A model generated the notes under the pieces. That model was not told the origin of the DNA and made no database searches. It worked only from the letters and a program-made list of their open reading frames with translations. A program made the position numbers and the translations under genes. Below, piece after piece: positions 44,285 through 53,128 of a DNA stretch of 64,000 nucleotides (the first letter of the stretch is position 1; every line of letters begins with the position of its first letter). This DNA is from Flavobacterium hydrophilum (lineage in GTDB: Bacteria > Bacteroidota > Bacteroidia > Flavobacteriales > Flavobacteriaceae), in assembly GCF_003202405.1 (NCBI RefSeq), contig NZ_QJHL01000001.1:186001-250000 (forward strand), in the 5' to 3' direction.

Positions 44285-44746
44285 TTAATTTTGTTGGGTT
44301 CGGTATTTTTCTAATAATTGGTTTAATAATTCTAATTCTTCTGGGCTTATATTGGCAGCAAATAAACGCTCGTGTTCATCTACCTTTGGGTCTAATTCTT
44401 TTAAAACGTCTAATCCTTTTTGGGTAATTAAAACTTCAATTTTTCTTCTGTTTCCCGGACATACATTTCGGGTTACATACTCTTTTAATAATAGTTTGTC
44501 AACCAATCGTGTTGTGTTGCTGGTTTTGGCCAGCATACGTTCCTGTATCACACACATATTAGCAGGATTTCCTTTTTGTCCTCTTAATATACGCAGTACA
44601 TTATATTGTTCTCCGGACAGATCATACGGTTTTATCAACTCGTTAAAATGATCCTGAATCACATTTTGTGTGTACATGATATTTAGAATAACTTTTTTCG
44701 CATTATCCATCTTAACAGTACTTTTTATAACCTCTTCAATTGTCAT
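44285..44746 (-). CDS. MarR family transcriptional regulator
   Basis: Winged-helix regulator of 153 residues: NVIQDHFNELIKPYDLSGEQYNVLRILRG, CVIQERMLAKTSNTTRLVDKLL (recognition helix) and NRRKIEVLITQKGLDVLKEL (wing). It has Cys residues at CVIQ and CPGN that could sense oxidants. Two palindromes (TTGTATATACAA cores) lie 16-60 bases upstream, one over the minus-7 box. It probably represses its own operon with the nitroreductase and yceI genes; the inducer is unknown. Confidence 0.92.
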   Translation of the reverse strand: MTIEEVIKSTVKMDNAKKVILNIMYTQNVIQDHFNELIKPYDLSGEQYNVLRILRGQKGNPANMCVIQERMLAKTSNTTRLVDKLLLKEYVTRNVCPGNRRKIEVLITQKGLDVLKELDPKVDEHERLFAANISPEELELLNQLLEKYRTQQN

Positions 44747-44761
44747 AGTTGTAAGTGTATA

Positions 44762-44805
44762 ATTTGTATATACAAATGTATAGCTTTTGATTGTTGTATA
44801 TACAA
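44762..44805. promoter_or_regulatory. Double MarR operator with minus-7 box
   Basis: ATTTGTATATACAAAT (44762-44777) and TTGTATATACAA (44794-44805) are perfect palindromes with centres about 30 bp apart (three helical turns). The minus-strand minus-7 box TACATTTG (44773-44780) overlaps the first one. Confidence 0.78.
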
Positions 44806-44981
44806 ATGTTCTGTTAATTTTTCGTTAATTAAATTAAGCTGTTTTATTGTATACAAACCCTATGTAATTAGTATAAAAGTAATGCAATTTTTTTAATATA
44901 AAATATTGATTAAAGATAATTAATAAATATTTTATATTGAGAGAGAGTATATGCTCTATAGATACGTTGCCGGGTGCTTTC

Positions 44982-46559
44982 TTATTGAAATTCAGATAAG
45001 AGGTAGCATTTGGAGATTTTTTTAAAATCTGAAATTTCTTTGGTTATCCAGATTTCATCATGTCCGAGTTCTTTGGCAATTAGGCGTGCTGTTTTTTCAG
45101 AAGACTCAATTGCAGCCCTGGCGTCTAAGAATAACAAACGAACACGTCTGGCCAGAACATCATCAACAGTTCTTGCCATTTCATAACGAACAGCCCAGGC
45201 TACTTCTGCCATTGTGAATTCGTGATTGGGATGTAATTTTTCGTTTAATTCAGGTTCGCTTTTTTGTAATTCGGTTATTTTAGGAATATCAGAACCATAG
45301 ATATAAAGGTGATTTTCGCGATCAGCAGTAGTGGTGGGTTTGTTTCCATGAATAGCAAGATGTTCAGTATTACATTGTTTTTTTGGCAGCTTACCGGTAC
45401 TGATTGCCTTGTCTATAATATCTTCGGCAATTTTTCTGTAGGTTGTCCACTTTCCTCCGGTAATAGTGATTAAGCCGGTTTTAGAAACTAGAATTTTATG
45501 ACTTCTGGAAACTTCTTTAGTACTTTTTCCTTCTTCTTTTGGCGCAGCAAGCGGACGTAAACCTGCAAAAACAGATAATACATCTGCTCTGGTTGGTTTT
45601 TTTGCTAAGAAGCGTTGCGCTGTTTCCAAAACAAATTGGATTTCACTTTCCAGTGCAACAGGCTCTAAGCTATGGCTTTTAATTAACGTGTCAGTTGTTC
45701 CCACCACCACACGGTTATGCCACGGAACTGCAAATAAAACTCTTCCGTCTTTTGTTTTCGGAATCATCAGTGCATGATCGCCGGGTAAAAAAGATTTGTC
45801 AAACACCAAATGGATTCCCTGACTCGGAACGATATATTTTTTATACACTTTATCATTGAGTTTCATTATGGCATTTGTAAAAACACCTGTAGCATTTATA
45901 ATGGCTGATCCTTTAATGTCGTATTTAATTGCGGTTTCCTGATCGATTGCCTGTACGCCAAGAACAGTTTCTTTGTTGTCTTTTATTAGATTAACAACCT
46001 TTATATAGTTAATGACACAAGCACCTTTTTCTACCGCGGTCTGCGCCAGATTGATGGCTAAGCGTGAATCATCGAATTGCCCGTCGTGATAAATAACACC
46101 GTTTGCTAAACCACTTTCTTGCACATTCGGAAGCATTTCGATTGTTTTTTCTTTTGAAATATATTTTGAAGCGCCTAAACTTAAGCTGCCTGCCAATAAA
46201 TCATAAATTTTTAAGCCGATAGTATAGAAATAACCGCTCCAGCGATTGTAATTCGGAATAACAAAGGATTGATTTTTGACCAAATGACCTGCATTTTGAG
46301 CTAGTAAACCTCTTTCTTTTAATGCTTCACGTACCAGATGCACATCGCCTTGTGCCAGATAACGTACACCGCCATGAACTAATTTGGTACTTCTGCTTGA
46401 AGTTCCTTTTGCAAAATCGACTGCTTCCAGTAATATGGTTTTGTAACCACGACTTGCTGCATCAAGAGAAGTTCCGAGTCCGCTTGCGCCCCCGCCAATG
46501 ATTATTACGTCCCAATTTTGTGTGTTTTGTAGTTTTGATAATTGTTCAGAACGATTCAT
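44982..46559 (-). CDS. glpD: Aerobic glycerol-3-phosphate dehydrogenase
   Basis: FAD enzyme of 525 residues oxidising glycerol-3-phosphate to dihydroxyacetone phosphate and passing electrons to quinone. FAD-binding DVIIIGGGASGLGTSLDAASRG at the N-terminus, SSRSTKLVHGGVRYL, GVRAI-like NATGVFTN, GTTDT, LSVFAGLRPL and KWTTYRKIAEDI, then the C-terminal domain with YEMARTVDDVLARR. It stands alone with its own TAAGTTTG minus-7 box. No glycerol kinase or facilitator is nearby. Glycerol or phospholipid turnover is the likely source of its substrate. Confidence 0.95.
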   Translation of the reverse strand: MNRSEQLSKLQNTQNWDVIIIGGGASGLGTSLDAASRGYKTILLEAVDFAKGTSSRSTKLVHGGVRYLAQGDVHLVREALKERGLLAQNAGHLVKNQSFVIPNYNRWSGYFYTIGLKIYDLLAGSLSLGASKYISKEKTIEMLPNVQESGLANGVIYHDGQFDDSRLAINLAQTAVEKGACVINYIKVVNLIKDNKETVLGVQAIDQETAIKYDIKGSAIINATGVFTNAIMKLNDKVYKKYIVPSQGIHLVFDKSFLPGDHALMIPKTKDGRVLFAVPWHNRVVVGTTDTLIKSHSLEPVALESEIQFVLETAQRFLAKKPTRADVLSVFAGLRPLAAPKEEGKSTKEVSRSHKILVSKTGLITITGGKWTTYRKIAEDIIDKAISTGKLPKKQCNTEHLAIHGNKPTTTADRENHLYIYGSDIPKITELQKSEPELNEKLHPNHEFTMAEVAWAVRYEMARTVDDVLARRVRLLFLDARAAIESSEKTARLIAKELGHDEIWITKEISDFKKISKCYLLSEFQ

Positions 46560-46602
46560 GCTTGTTTTTAATATTTACTTTTTGCGGAAGTGCTGTTAAA
46601 AG

Positions 46603-46610
46603 CAAACTTA
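46603..46610 (-). promoter_or_regulatory. Minus-7 box TAAGTTTG for glpD
   Basis: TAnnTTTG on the minus strand about 44 bases before the glpD ATG. Confidence 0.5.
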
Positions 46611-46709
46611 ACGAAATGAAATTAAAAATCGATGAAGAAAAGATGTTGTTATATTTTATTTCTGGCTTCTCCAGAAATCCCGGGATCAGGCTGATTAACT
46701 TTGAGCATA

Positions 46710-46831
46710 TTTAACCGCAAAGTGCGCAAGGTTTATTTGTAAATAAAGCTTTTATAATGCACAAAGTTCGCAAAGCTATGTAAATAAACTTTGGGAACTT
46801 TGTGTATATCTTAGCGTGCTTTGCGGTTAAA
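46710..46831. repeat. AACCGCAAAG palindromic repeat element
   Basis: A 13-bp perfect terminal inverted repeat, TTTAACCGCAAAG (46710-46722) and CTTTGCGGTTAAA (46819-46831), encloses further ACAAAG, TTCGCAAAG and CTTTG words. The element is about 122 bases and fills most of the 293-base gap between glpD and the YeeE/YedE pair. A partial copy lies at 27371-27412. Confidence 0.85.
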
Positions 46832-46852
46832 TCATTAAATCTGGAACAAATT

Positions 46853-47329
46853 TTAGTGTGGAAGCTTGTCTTTTATTAAACCGTAAACCCACGTTCCGGC
46901 AATTGCACTTACTAAAGTCACAACAATTACAGTGGCACCAGTACCAATTTGGGCGAACAATGGACCGGGACATGCGCCGGTAATCGCCCACCCGAAACCG
47001 AATAATAGTCCTCCGTAGATTTGTCCTTTGTTGAACGTTTTGGGTTGGATTTCGATTTTTTCGCCCTGAAGTGTTTTGATATTGAATTTTTTAATCAATT
47101 GCACTGATAGTAATCCGACAGCAACGGCACTTCCAATTACGCCATACATGTGAAATGACTCCAGATGGAACATTTCCTGAATGCGGAACCAGCTGATGAT
47201 TTCGGCTTTTACGAATACAATTCCGAAAAAGATGCCGACGATTAAATATTTTAGGTTTCCGAAAGCTGATTCATTTTGCTGACTTGCATTGATTCCTTCG
47301 CCGTCTGTATTTTTATTTTCTAAATTCAT
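46853..47329 (-). CDS. YeeE/YedE-type transporter half, C-terminal part (DUF6691-like)
   Basis: Membrane protein of 158 residues with about four hydrophobic segments and the motif LFGFGWAITGACPGPLFAQIG, whose Cys is the conserved sulfur-relay Cys of the family. The family moves thiosulfate or other sulfur compounds into the cytoplasm. Two separate genes together make one full YeeE/YedE protein, as in PmpA/PmpB pairs. It starts 10 bases after the other half. The MBL-rhodanese gene upstream fits a sulfur role. Confidence 0.88.
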   Translation of the reverse strand: MNLENKNTDGEGINASQQNESAFGNLKYLIVGIFFGIVFVKAEIISWFRIQEMFHLESFHMYGVIGSAVAVGLLSVQLIKKFNIKTLQGEKIEIQPKTFNKGQIYGGLLFGFGWAITGACPGPLFAQIGTGATVIVVTLVSAIAGTWVYGLIKDKLPH

Positions 47330-47339
47330 TTTTGAAATT

Positions 47340-47909
47340 TTAAAGTGAAAGAATATAAGGCAGAATTAAAAGTGCCATTATAAAACCGCCAATCATAAAA
47401 CAGATTGTGGCTACCAGAGAAGGCCATTGCAGGTTTGATAATCCCATAATCGCATGCCCGCTTGTGCATCCGCCGGCATAACGCGTTCCGAAACCTACTA
47501 AAAATCCGCCCACGACAATCATAATAAATCCGCGAAGTGTAAATAAACTTTCCCATGAAAATAATTGTGCTGGGACTAAACCGGTGTGATCTGTGATTCC
47601 GTAAGTGGCTAATTTCTCTGCTAATTCGGGTGTTATTACAACTTCATTTGGATTGGAAAGGAAATAAGCTGTGATAACTCCCCCGAGAAAAATTCCGAAT
47701 ACGAAGAATAAATTCCAGCTTTCTTTTTTCCAGTCGTATTTAAAAAAGGAAATATTAGCAGGAATACAAGCTGCACAAATGTGTCGCAACGACGAACTGA
47801 TTCCGAAAGATTTATTTCCGATAATTAATAAAATTGGAACAGTTAATCCAATCAACGGACCTGCAACGTACCAAGGCCAAGGTTCTTTTATTATTTCAAG
47901 TATACTCAT
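47340..47909 (-). CDS. YeeE/YedE-type transporter half, N-terminal part
   Basis: Membrane protein of 189 residues, about five segments, with the sulfur-transporter motifs [22 protein letters not shown] (Cys-rich) and [19 protein letters not shown]. These match the first half of YeeE. Its promoter region (minus-7 TAAGTTTG at 47984-47991) lies downstream of an AACTTATATAATAAGTT palindrome, so the pair may be regulated. It is separated from the persulfide dioxygenase-like gene by 178 bases but points the same way. Confidence 0.9.
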   Translation of the reverse strand: MSILEIIKEPWPWYVAGPLIGLTVPILLIIGNKSFGISSSLRHICAACIPANISFFKYDWKKESWNLFFVFGIFLGGVITAYFLSNPNEVVITPELAEKLATYGITDHTGLVPAQLFSWESLFTLRGFIMIVVGGFLVGFGTRYAGGCTSGHAIMGLSNLQWPSLVATICFMIGGFIMALLILPYILSL

Positions 47910-47983
47910 GTTTATTTTTAAGAATTAAAGTTTTTTCACCATATAAGTGATGTAAGAATTATAAGCTCGATTTTAGATTGAGC

Positions 47984-47991
47984 CAAACTTA
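47984..47991 (-). promoter_or_regulatory. Minus-7 box TAAGTTTG for the YeeE/YedE pair
   Basis: TAnnTTTG on the minus strand, about 75 bases before the ATG. Confidence 0.5.
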
Positions 47992-47995
47992 TATG

Positions 47996-48012
47996 AACTT
48001 ATATAATAAGTT
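47996..48012. promoter_or_regulatory. Candidate operator AACTTATATAATAAGTT
   Basis: Perfect AACTTA/TAAGTT arms with a 5-base centre, lying just upstream of the minus-7 box of the transporter pair. AACTTATAT also occurs at 47986 and 48050, giving three copies in about 75 bases. Confidence 0.55.
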
Positions 48013-48087
48013 TAACTAGCTTATAGTTAAAACCCACCGAAATTAAATGAACTTATATAATTTATATAGTGAAAAAAAATATGTTTA

Positions 48088-49506
48088 TTATGTTTTTAAA
48101 ACCTTACTTTGACAAACGAAATCTGATTTTGGGATATTGGTTTTTACAATCGCTCCAAATCCGCCCTCAATTTCGGAAAAATTTCTGAAACCGCGTGCCT
48201 GTAAAATCGAAGCGGCAATCATACTGCGGTAACCTCCTGCGCAATGCAGATAAAAATGCTCATTCGGGTCAATGTCTTTTACCCAGTCATTAATATAAGC
48301 CAAAGGCTTGCTGTAGGCATCTTCAATATGTTCTGCCTCGTATTCTGTTTCTTTTCGAATGTCGATTATTTTGTCTTTTTGAATGTCTACTTCGCCTGCA
48401 AATTGTTCAGCTGAAATTCGGTTTACAGCATCTGTTTCGAAACCTGCTTTTTGCCAGGCTTCAAAACCGCCATCTAAATGTCCGATAATCGCGTCAAAAC
48501 CAACACGGCTTAAGCGCGTTACGGTTTCTTCTTCCATACCAAGTTCTGTAACTAATATAATAGGCTGTTTTACATTAGCGATTAAAGTTCCAACCCAGGG
48601 CGCAAAATCACCATTGATACCAATATTGATAGATTGCGGGATATATCCTTTGCTGAAATCTGCGGCACTTCTCGTGTCCAGAATCAAAGCTCCGGTTTCC
48701 TCAGCTACAGCTTCAAAATCTTTAACATCAATCGCTTTCATTCCGTTATGGAGAACCGTTTCAAAGCTTTCATAGCCTTTTTTGTTCATTGCCACATTCA
48801 TACTAAAATAGGCAGGAGGAGGTAATAATCCATCAGTTACTTCTTTAATGAATTCAGCTTCCGTCATATTGCCGCGTAAGGCATAATTAGTTTCCTTTTG
48901 ATTTCCAATTGTCGAAACCGTCTCTTTGCTCATGTTTTTTCCGCAGGCGCTTCCGGCACCGTGGGCGGGATAAACGATTACATCATCGGCCAGTGTCATT
49001 ATTTTATTTCGTAAAGAATGATATAAAATTCCGGCGAGTTCGTCCTGTGTCATATTGGCTGCTTTTTGAGCCAGATCCGGACGGCCTACATCGCCGATGA
49101 ATAAAGTATCTCCTGAGAAAATCGCATGATCTTTTCCGTTTCCATCAATTAACAGATATGTTGTACTTTCCATGGTATGCCCCGGAGTATGCAGGGCTTT
49201 TATAGTAATATCACCAATTTTAAATCCCTGTCCGTCTGTGGCAACGATACATTCAAATTCAGGTTTAGCATTTGGTCCATATACGATTGGAGCCTGAGTT
49301 TCTTTGCTTAAATCGAGATGTCCTGAAACAAAATCAGCGTGGAAATGCGTTTCAAAAATATACTTCAATTTTACATTATCGCGTTGCAGACGATCCAGAT
49401 AAGGCTGGATTTCCCTAAGCGGGTCAATAATGGCTGCTTCTCCGTTTGATGTAATATAGTAGGCACCTTGAGCGAGGCATCCGGTGTAAATTTGTTCGAT
49501 TTTCAT
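48088..49506 (-). CDS. MBL-fold persulfide dioxygenase-like protein with two rhodanese domains
   Basis: Protein of 472 residues. The N-terminal MBL fold carries FETHFHADFVSGH, GHTMEST and GDTLFIGDVGRPDL, as in persulfide dioxygenases (ETHE1-like). Two rhodanese domains follow (about 260-350 and 370-465). Only the second has the active-site Cys (HCAGGYRS); the first reads LVTELGMEE there and is probably inactive. The ATG at 49506 (MKIEQIYTGCLAQG) is chosen over a longer start at 49605, because the minus-7 box TATCTTTG at 49532-49539 lies between them. It likely oxidises glutathione-like persulfides to sulfite or moves sulfane sulfur. Confidence 0.92.
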   Translation of the reverse strand: MKIEQIYTGCLAQGAYYITSNGEAAIIDPLREIQPYLDRLQRDNVKLKYIFETHFHADFVSGHLDLSKETQAPIVYGPNAKPEFECIVATDGQGFKIGDITIKALHTPGHTMESTTYLLIDGNGKDHAIFSGDTLFIGDVGRPDLAQKAANMTQDELAGILYHSLRNKIMTLADDVIVYPAHGAGSACGKNMSKETVSTIGNQKETNYALRGNMTEAEFIKEVTDGLLPPPAYFSMNVAMNKKGYESFETVLHNGMKAIDVKDFEAVAEETGALILDTRSAADFSKGYIPQSINIGINGDFAPWVGTLIANVKQPIILVTELGMEEETVTRLSRVGFDAIIGHLDGGFEAWQKAGFETDAVNRISAEQFAGEVDIQKDKIIDIRKETEYEAEHIEDAYSKPLAYINDWVKDIDPNEHFYLHCAGGYRSMIAASILQARGFRNFSEIEGGFGAIVKTNIPKSDFVCQSKVLKT

Positions 49507-49531
49507 AATTCTGTTATAAATAATAGGATAA

Positions 49532-49539
49532 CAAAGATA
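49532..49539 (-). promoter_or_regulatory. Minus-7 box TATCTTTG for the MBL-rhodanese gene
   Basis: TAnnTTTG, 26 bases before the chosen ATG; it decides for the shorter start. Confidence 0.5.
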
Positions 49540-49668
49540 AGCTTGTTTCAGGCTAAAGTAAGTGACTAATGTTACAGAAATTTGTTTTTTTGAGATAAAA
49601 ATCAAAGAAATTTTTATTAGGGAAGGAGAAGCATTTCGTAATTTTACATTTTTCCTAAAATCATTGCT

Positions 49669-50262
49669 ATGTACACAGAAGATTTATTGAATCAGATTGC
49701 TTTTATAAAAGAAATTGATAAGGTAAAATACATTCAGCGCAAAACGAAGCTGTTTAACAGTGACCGTTGCGAAAATGATGCAGAACACAGCTGGCATTTA
49801 GCTTTGATGGCGATTGTACTGGCAGAACATTCAGATGAACCGATAGATGTTTTAAAAGTCGTAAAAATGGTATTGATACATGATATCGTTGAAATTGATG
49901 CAGGAGATGTGTTTATTTATGATACAGTAAAAAATCATTCTAACACCGATGAAGAACGATTGGCTGCAAATCGAATTTTTGGCTTACTTCCAAAAAATCA
50001 GGCCGAAGAACTAATCGCAATCTGGGAAGAATTTGAAGCAGGAGAAACCAATGAAGCCAAATTTGCAAAATCGATGGACAGATTAGAACCATTGTTGCAA
50101 AACACTTCTAACAACGGCGGAACGTGGAAAGAGTTTGGGGTCAATTATGATAAAGTTTACGAAAAGAAAAGTGTCATAAAAGAAGGTTCAAAATCAATAT
50201 GGAATTACGCTGAAGGTTTGATAAATGAAAGTGTCGCAAAAGGAATTCTGAAAAAGGAGTGA
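49669..50262 (+). CDS. HD domain phosphohydrolase (YfbR-like)
   Basis: Metal-dependent hydrolase of 197 residues with the HD signature: NDAEHSWHLALMAIVLAEH, LIHDIVEIDAGDVFIYD. Relatives such as YfbR and HDDC2 are 5'-deoxynucleotidases. The later half (MDRLEPLLQNTSNNGGTWKEFGV) is typical of the HD_3 group. Substrate (probably a deoxynucleotide) is inferred from family. Divergent from the MBL-rhodanese gene; followed by a large palindromic repeat. Confidence 0.88.
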   Translation: MYTEDLLNQIAFIKEIDKVKYIQRKTKLFNSDRCENDAEHSWHLALMAIVLAEHSDEPIDVLKVVKMVLIHDIVEIDAGDVFIYDTVKNHSNTDEERLAANRIFGLLPKNQAEELIAIWEEFEAGETNEAKFAKSMDRLEPLLQNTSNNGGTWKEFGVNYDKVYEKKSVIKEGSKSIWNYAEGLINESVAKGILKKE

Positions 50263-50276
50263 TTTTATTTATAATC

Positions 50277-50380
50277 TTGTCATTTCGACTGGAGGGAGAA
50301 ATCACATCCAATATCCGACAAAGATTGGCGATTTTGATTATGGAATTTCTCGTGTGATTTCTCCTTCGTCGAAATGACAA
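50277..50380. repeat. TGTCATTTCGAC palindromic repeat element
   Basis: The arms TTGTCATTTCGACTGGAGG (50277 onward) and CCTTCGTCGAAATGACAA (to 50380) pair over about 28 bases, including GAGAAATCAC/GTGATTTCTC, leaving a roughly 45-base loop. The overall shape is REP/MITE-like, in the HD-cydA gap. Confidence 0.85.
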
Positions 50381-50499
50381 ACTTAGAGCAAATTTCCAAA
50401 AATTAAGTTTGAATTTTACTTTTTTATAATTGTTGAAAAGTTTCACAAAAATCAAGCGATAAACTTTTTTTACAGGACAGCAATTCGGGTTATAATCGG

Positions 50500-50507
50500 T
50501 AAATTTG
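50500..50507 (+). promoter_or_regulatory. Minus-7 box TAAATTTG for cydAB
   Basis: TAnnTTTG 25 bases before the cydA ATG. A second match, TAAGTTTG, lies at 50404-50411. Confidence 0.5.
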
Positions 50508-50532
50508 TGGAACTTCATAAACAAATTACCTT

Positions 50533-51879
50533 ATGGAAGAAATGCTCTTTTATGACCGAATGCAATTTGCCTTCACCATTACTTTTCATTATCTTTTTCC
50601 GCAGCTTACAATGGGTCTTTCGCTCATCATTGTCTACTTCAAGTGGAAATATCTCAAAACCAGTAACGAACAATACAATCACGCCACCCATTTCTGGATG
50701 AAAATTTTCGCCCTGAATTTTGCGATGGGTGTTGTAACCGGAATCCCGATGGAGTTTCAGTTTGGAACCAACTGGGCAAAATTCTCCGAATTAACCGGAG
50801 GAATCATTGGTCAGACGCTGGCTATGGAAGGAATGTTTTCGTTCTTTCTCGAATCTTCTTTTCTGGGAATCTTTTTATTTGGAGAAAAACTCCTCGGACA
50901 TAAATGGCATTTTGTAACCGGAGTATTAATTATGATTGGTTCCTGGGCAAGTGGTTATTTAATTATTGCTACACATTCATGGATGCAGAATCCCGTGGGT
51001 TATGAGATTTTAGAAAACGGAAAATTTGTACTGACGAATTTTAAAGCATTGTTCTTAAATCCGTGGTTGTGGCCTTCTTATTTACACAATCAGGCGGCTT
51101 CTCTGGTAACGAGCTCATTTGTAGTGGCCGGAATTGGGGCTTTTTATATTTTAAGCAGAAAGAATGTTTCTTTTGGCAAACTGTTCCTAAAAACCGGAGT
51201 CATATTCGGATTGATTTCTAGTCTTGTTGTGGCAGTTCCAACAGGAGATTTACTGGCTAAAAACGTTGTAAAATACCAGCCGGTCACTTTTGCGGCTATG
51301 GAAGGAATTTTTCATACCGAAAAGAAAGGTTCTGAAATTGTTTTGATTGGGCAGCCCGACGTGAAAGATAAAAAACTGGACAATAAAATCGCCGTTCCCA
51401 ATATCCTGAGTTTCCTGACCTATGGAAACTGGAATCAGGAAATCCAGGGATTAGATCAGTTTGAAGAAGACCTGCATCCAACCAATATTTCAGGATTGTA
51501 TTATGCGTATCATATTATGGTAGGACTCGGAACCGTATTTATCGGTTTGATGGTTATTTCGCTTTTTCAATTAATCAGAGGAAAATTATTCGAAACCAAA
51601 TGGATTTTATGGTCGCTTATGTTTATGATGCCGTTTCCGTATATTGCCAATACGACTGGCTGGTATACTGCCGAATTAGGTAGGCAGCCATGGTTGGTTT
51701 ATAATTTGATGCGAACAGCTTCGGGTGCATCGCCAACGGTTTCTTCCGGAAATACCTTATTTACCTTATTGGGTTTTATAGGATTGTATCTGTTACTCGG
51801 AATGCTGTTTTTGCTTTTGGTTGGAAAAATTATCAATAAAGGCCCACATCATGTGGAACTTTCAACAGAAAAAATATAA
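50533..51879 (+). CDS. cydA: Cytochrome bd ubiquinol oxidase subunit I
   Basis: Heme-bearing subunit of 448 residues, nine segments; it reduces oxygen with quinol. His19 (FTITFHYLFP, heme ligand) matches the E. coli numbering. Also present are MEFQFGTNW, the TLAMEGMFSFFLES helix with conserved Glu, and the AELGRQPWLVYNLMRT C-terminal motif. The Q-loop region between helices 6 and 7 is short, as in non-proteobacterial bd oxidases. It lies 2 bases before cydB. bd oxidases are high-affinity and resist sulfide and NO, which fits the sulfur genes nearby. Confidence 0.95.
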   Translation: MEEMLFYDRMQFAFTITFHYLFPQLTMGLSLIIVYFKWKYLKTSNEQYNHATHFWMKIFALNFAMGVVTGIPMEFQFGTNWAKFSELTGGIIGQTLAMEGMFSFFLESSFLGIFLFGEKLLGHKWHFVTGVLIMIGSWASGYLIIATHSWMQNPVGYEILENGKFVLTNFKALFLNPWLWPSYLHNQAASLVTSSFVVAGIGAFYILSRKNVSFGKLFLKTGVIFGLISSLVVAVPTGDLLAKNVVKYQPVTFAAMEGIFHTEKKGSEIVLIGQPDVKDKKLDNKIAVPNILSFLTYGNWNQEIQGLDQFEEDLHPTNISGLYYAYHIMVGLGTVFIGLMVISLFQLIRGKLFETKWILWSLMFMMPFPYIANTTGWYTAELGRQPWLVYNLMRTASGASPTVSSGNTLFTLLGFIGLYLLLGMLFLLLVGKIINKGPHHVELSTEKI

Positions 51880-51881
51880 GT

Positions 51882-52958
51882 ATGGAATTTTTTTGGTACG
51901 TAGTTTTAATGGGAATCCTGGCTGTCTATCTGGTATTGGACGGTTACGATTTTGGAGCAGGAATTATTCATTTGTTTTTTGCGAAAGAAGAAAAAGATAA
52001 AAAAGCAATTACAAGCGCTATTGGACCTTTTTGGGATGCCAATGAGGTTTGGCTGATTGCAGCGGGAGGTGTTTTGTTTTTCGCTTTTCCAACTTTGTAC
52101 GCCTCATCATTCAGCGGATTTTATCTGCCTTTGATTATGATTTTATGGCTGTTGATTTTCCGTGCGATTGGACTTGAAATGCGCGGACAGGTACACAATC
52201 ATATGTGGGAAGCGATTTGGGACAAAGCTTTCGGAATTGCGAGTTTGCTTTTAGCGCTGTTTTTCGGAATGGCACTTGGAAATATCGTTCGCGGTGTTAA
52301 TCTCGGAATGGTTCAAAATGGCGTTTCAACTCAGGAAGCACATTATTTCTTTCTGCCTTTATGGAATCCGACTTTTAGCCCGCAAGCGAATGAATTAGGA
52401 ATTATCGATTGGTTTACGCTTTTCCTTGGAGTTGTAAGTGTAGTGGCACTGACGATACACGGAGCCAACTGGATTATTTACAAAACCAATTCAGCGCTGA
52501 ATACACAGCTTAAAAATGTGGTTTTTAAACTAAATATCGTTTTGTTGGTTTTGGTTTTTATTTCGCTGCAGGTATGGCATTTTATTGAGCCTAAACCATT
52601 TCATAATTTTGTAGAAAACCCGATTTTGTGGTTTTTTCCTCTATTGACATTTGTTGGGATTTTAGGATTGTTTAAAGTACGCTCGTTTAAAAAAGACGGT
52701 TACGGATTTCTGTTCTCGACTTTGTTTTTAGTGGGAGGATTTGCCTCAACAGCGGTTTCGATTTTTCCGAATGTTTTGCCTTCAACTAATAATGTAAATC
52801 CGTCATTGACGATTTATAATACTGCAGCAGGCGAATATGGTTTAAATGCAGGTTTGAGCTGGTTTTTTATTGCTTTGTTTTTGGTGATTGTTTATTTTAT
52901 TATTCAGTATCGTGTTTTTAGCGGGAAGATGGATGATATTGGGTATGGGGAGCATTGA
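51882..52958 (+). CDS. cydB: Cytochrome bd ubiquinol oxidase subunit II
   Basis: Membrane subunit of 358 residues with eight segments. It carries LMGILAVYLVLDGYDFGAGIIHLF, IGPFWDANEVWLIAAGGVLFFAFP and FRAIGLEMRGQVHN, typical of CydB/CioB. It completes the bd complex with the preceding subunit. No CydX-sized small gene or cydDC exporter was recognised nearby. The 3' gap contains the end of a modular repeat at 52973-53009. Confidence 0.95.
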   Translation: MEFFWYVVLMGILAVYLVLDGYDFGAGIIHLFFAKEEKDKKAITSAIGPFWDANEVWLIAAGGVLFFAFPTLYASSFSGFYLPLIMILWLLIFRAIGLEMRGQVHNHMWEAIWDKAFGIASLLLALFFGMALGNIVRGVNLGMVQNGVSTQEAHYFFLPLWNPTFSPQANELGIIDWFTLFLGVVSVVALTIHGANWIIYKTNSALNTQLKNVVFKLNIVLLVLVFISLQVWHFIEPKPFHNFVENPILWFFPLLTFVGILGLFKVRSFKKDGYGFLFSTLFLVGGFASTAVSIFPNVLPSTNNVNPSLTIYNTAAGEYGLNAGLSWFFIALFLVIVYFIIQYRVFSGKMDDIGYGEH

Positions 52959-52972
52959 TTTTTTTTTAATTT

Positions 52973-53009
52973 ATTAGACGGATAGCCCGGCCGTAGGAAA
53001 TGCCCAAAA
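52973..53009. repeat. Modular repeat TAGCGGATAGCC, 3' end only, copy D
   Basis: The string GGATAGCCCGGCCGTAGGAA and TGCCCAAAA corresponds to the 3' part of the elements at 33560 and 56826; the 5' part is missing here. Confidence 0.7.
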
Positions 53010-53128
53010 CACCTTTTTTATTTATCAAATTGATAGTGACTAAATGTAAATATTTTTGTTACTACTCAATTCGTTAATGAATTACGCGATTCCTACTGCC
53101 AAACTGTTATTGCAATCCGCACCTCTCA

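Noticed and set aside
49507..49605. Longer start for the MBL-rhodanese protein
   Set aside because: The added residues are AT-rich and non-family, and a minus-7 box lies between the two starts.
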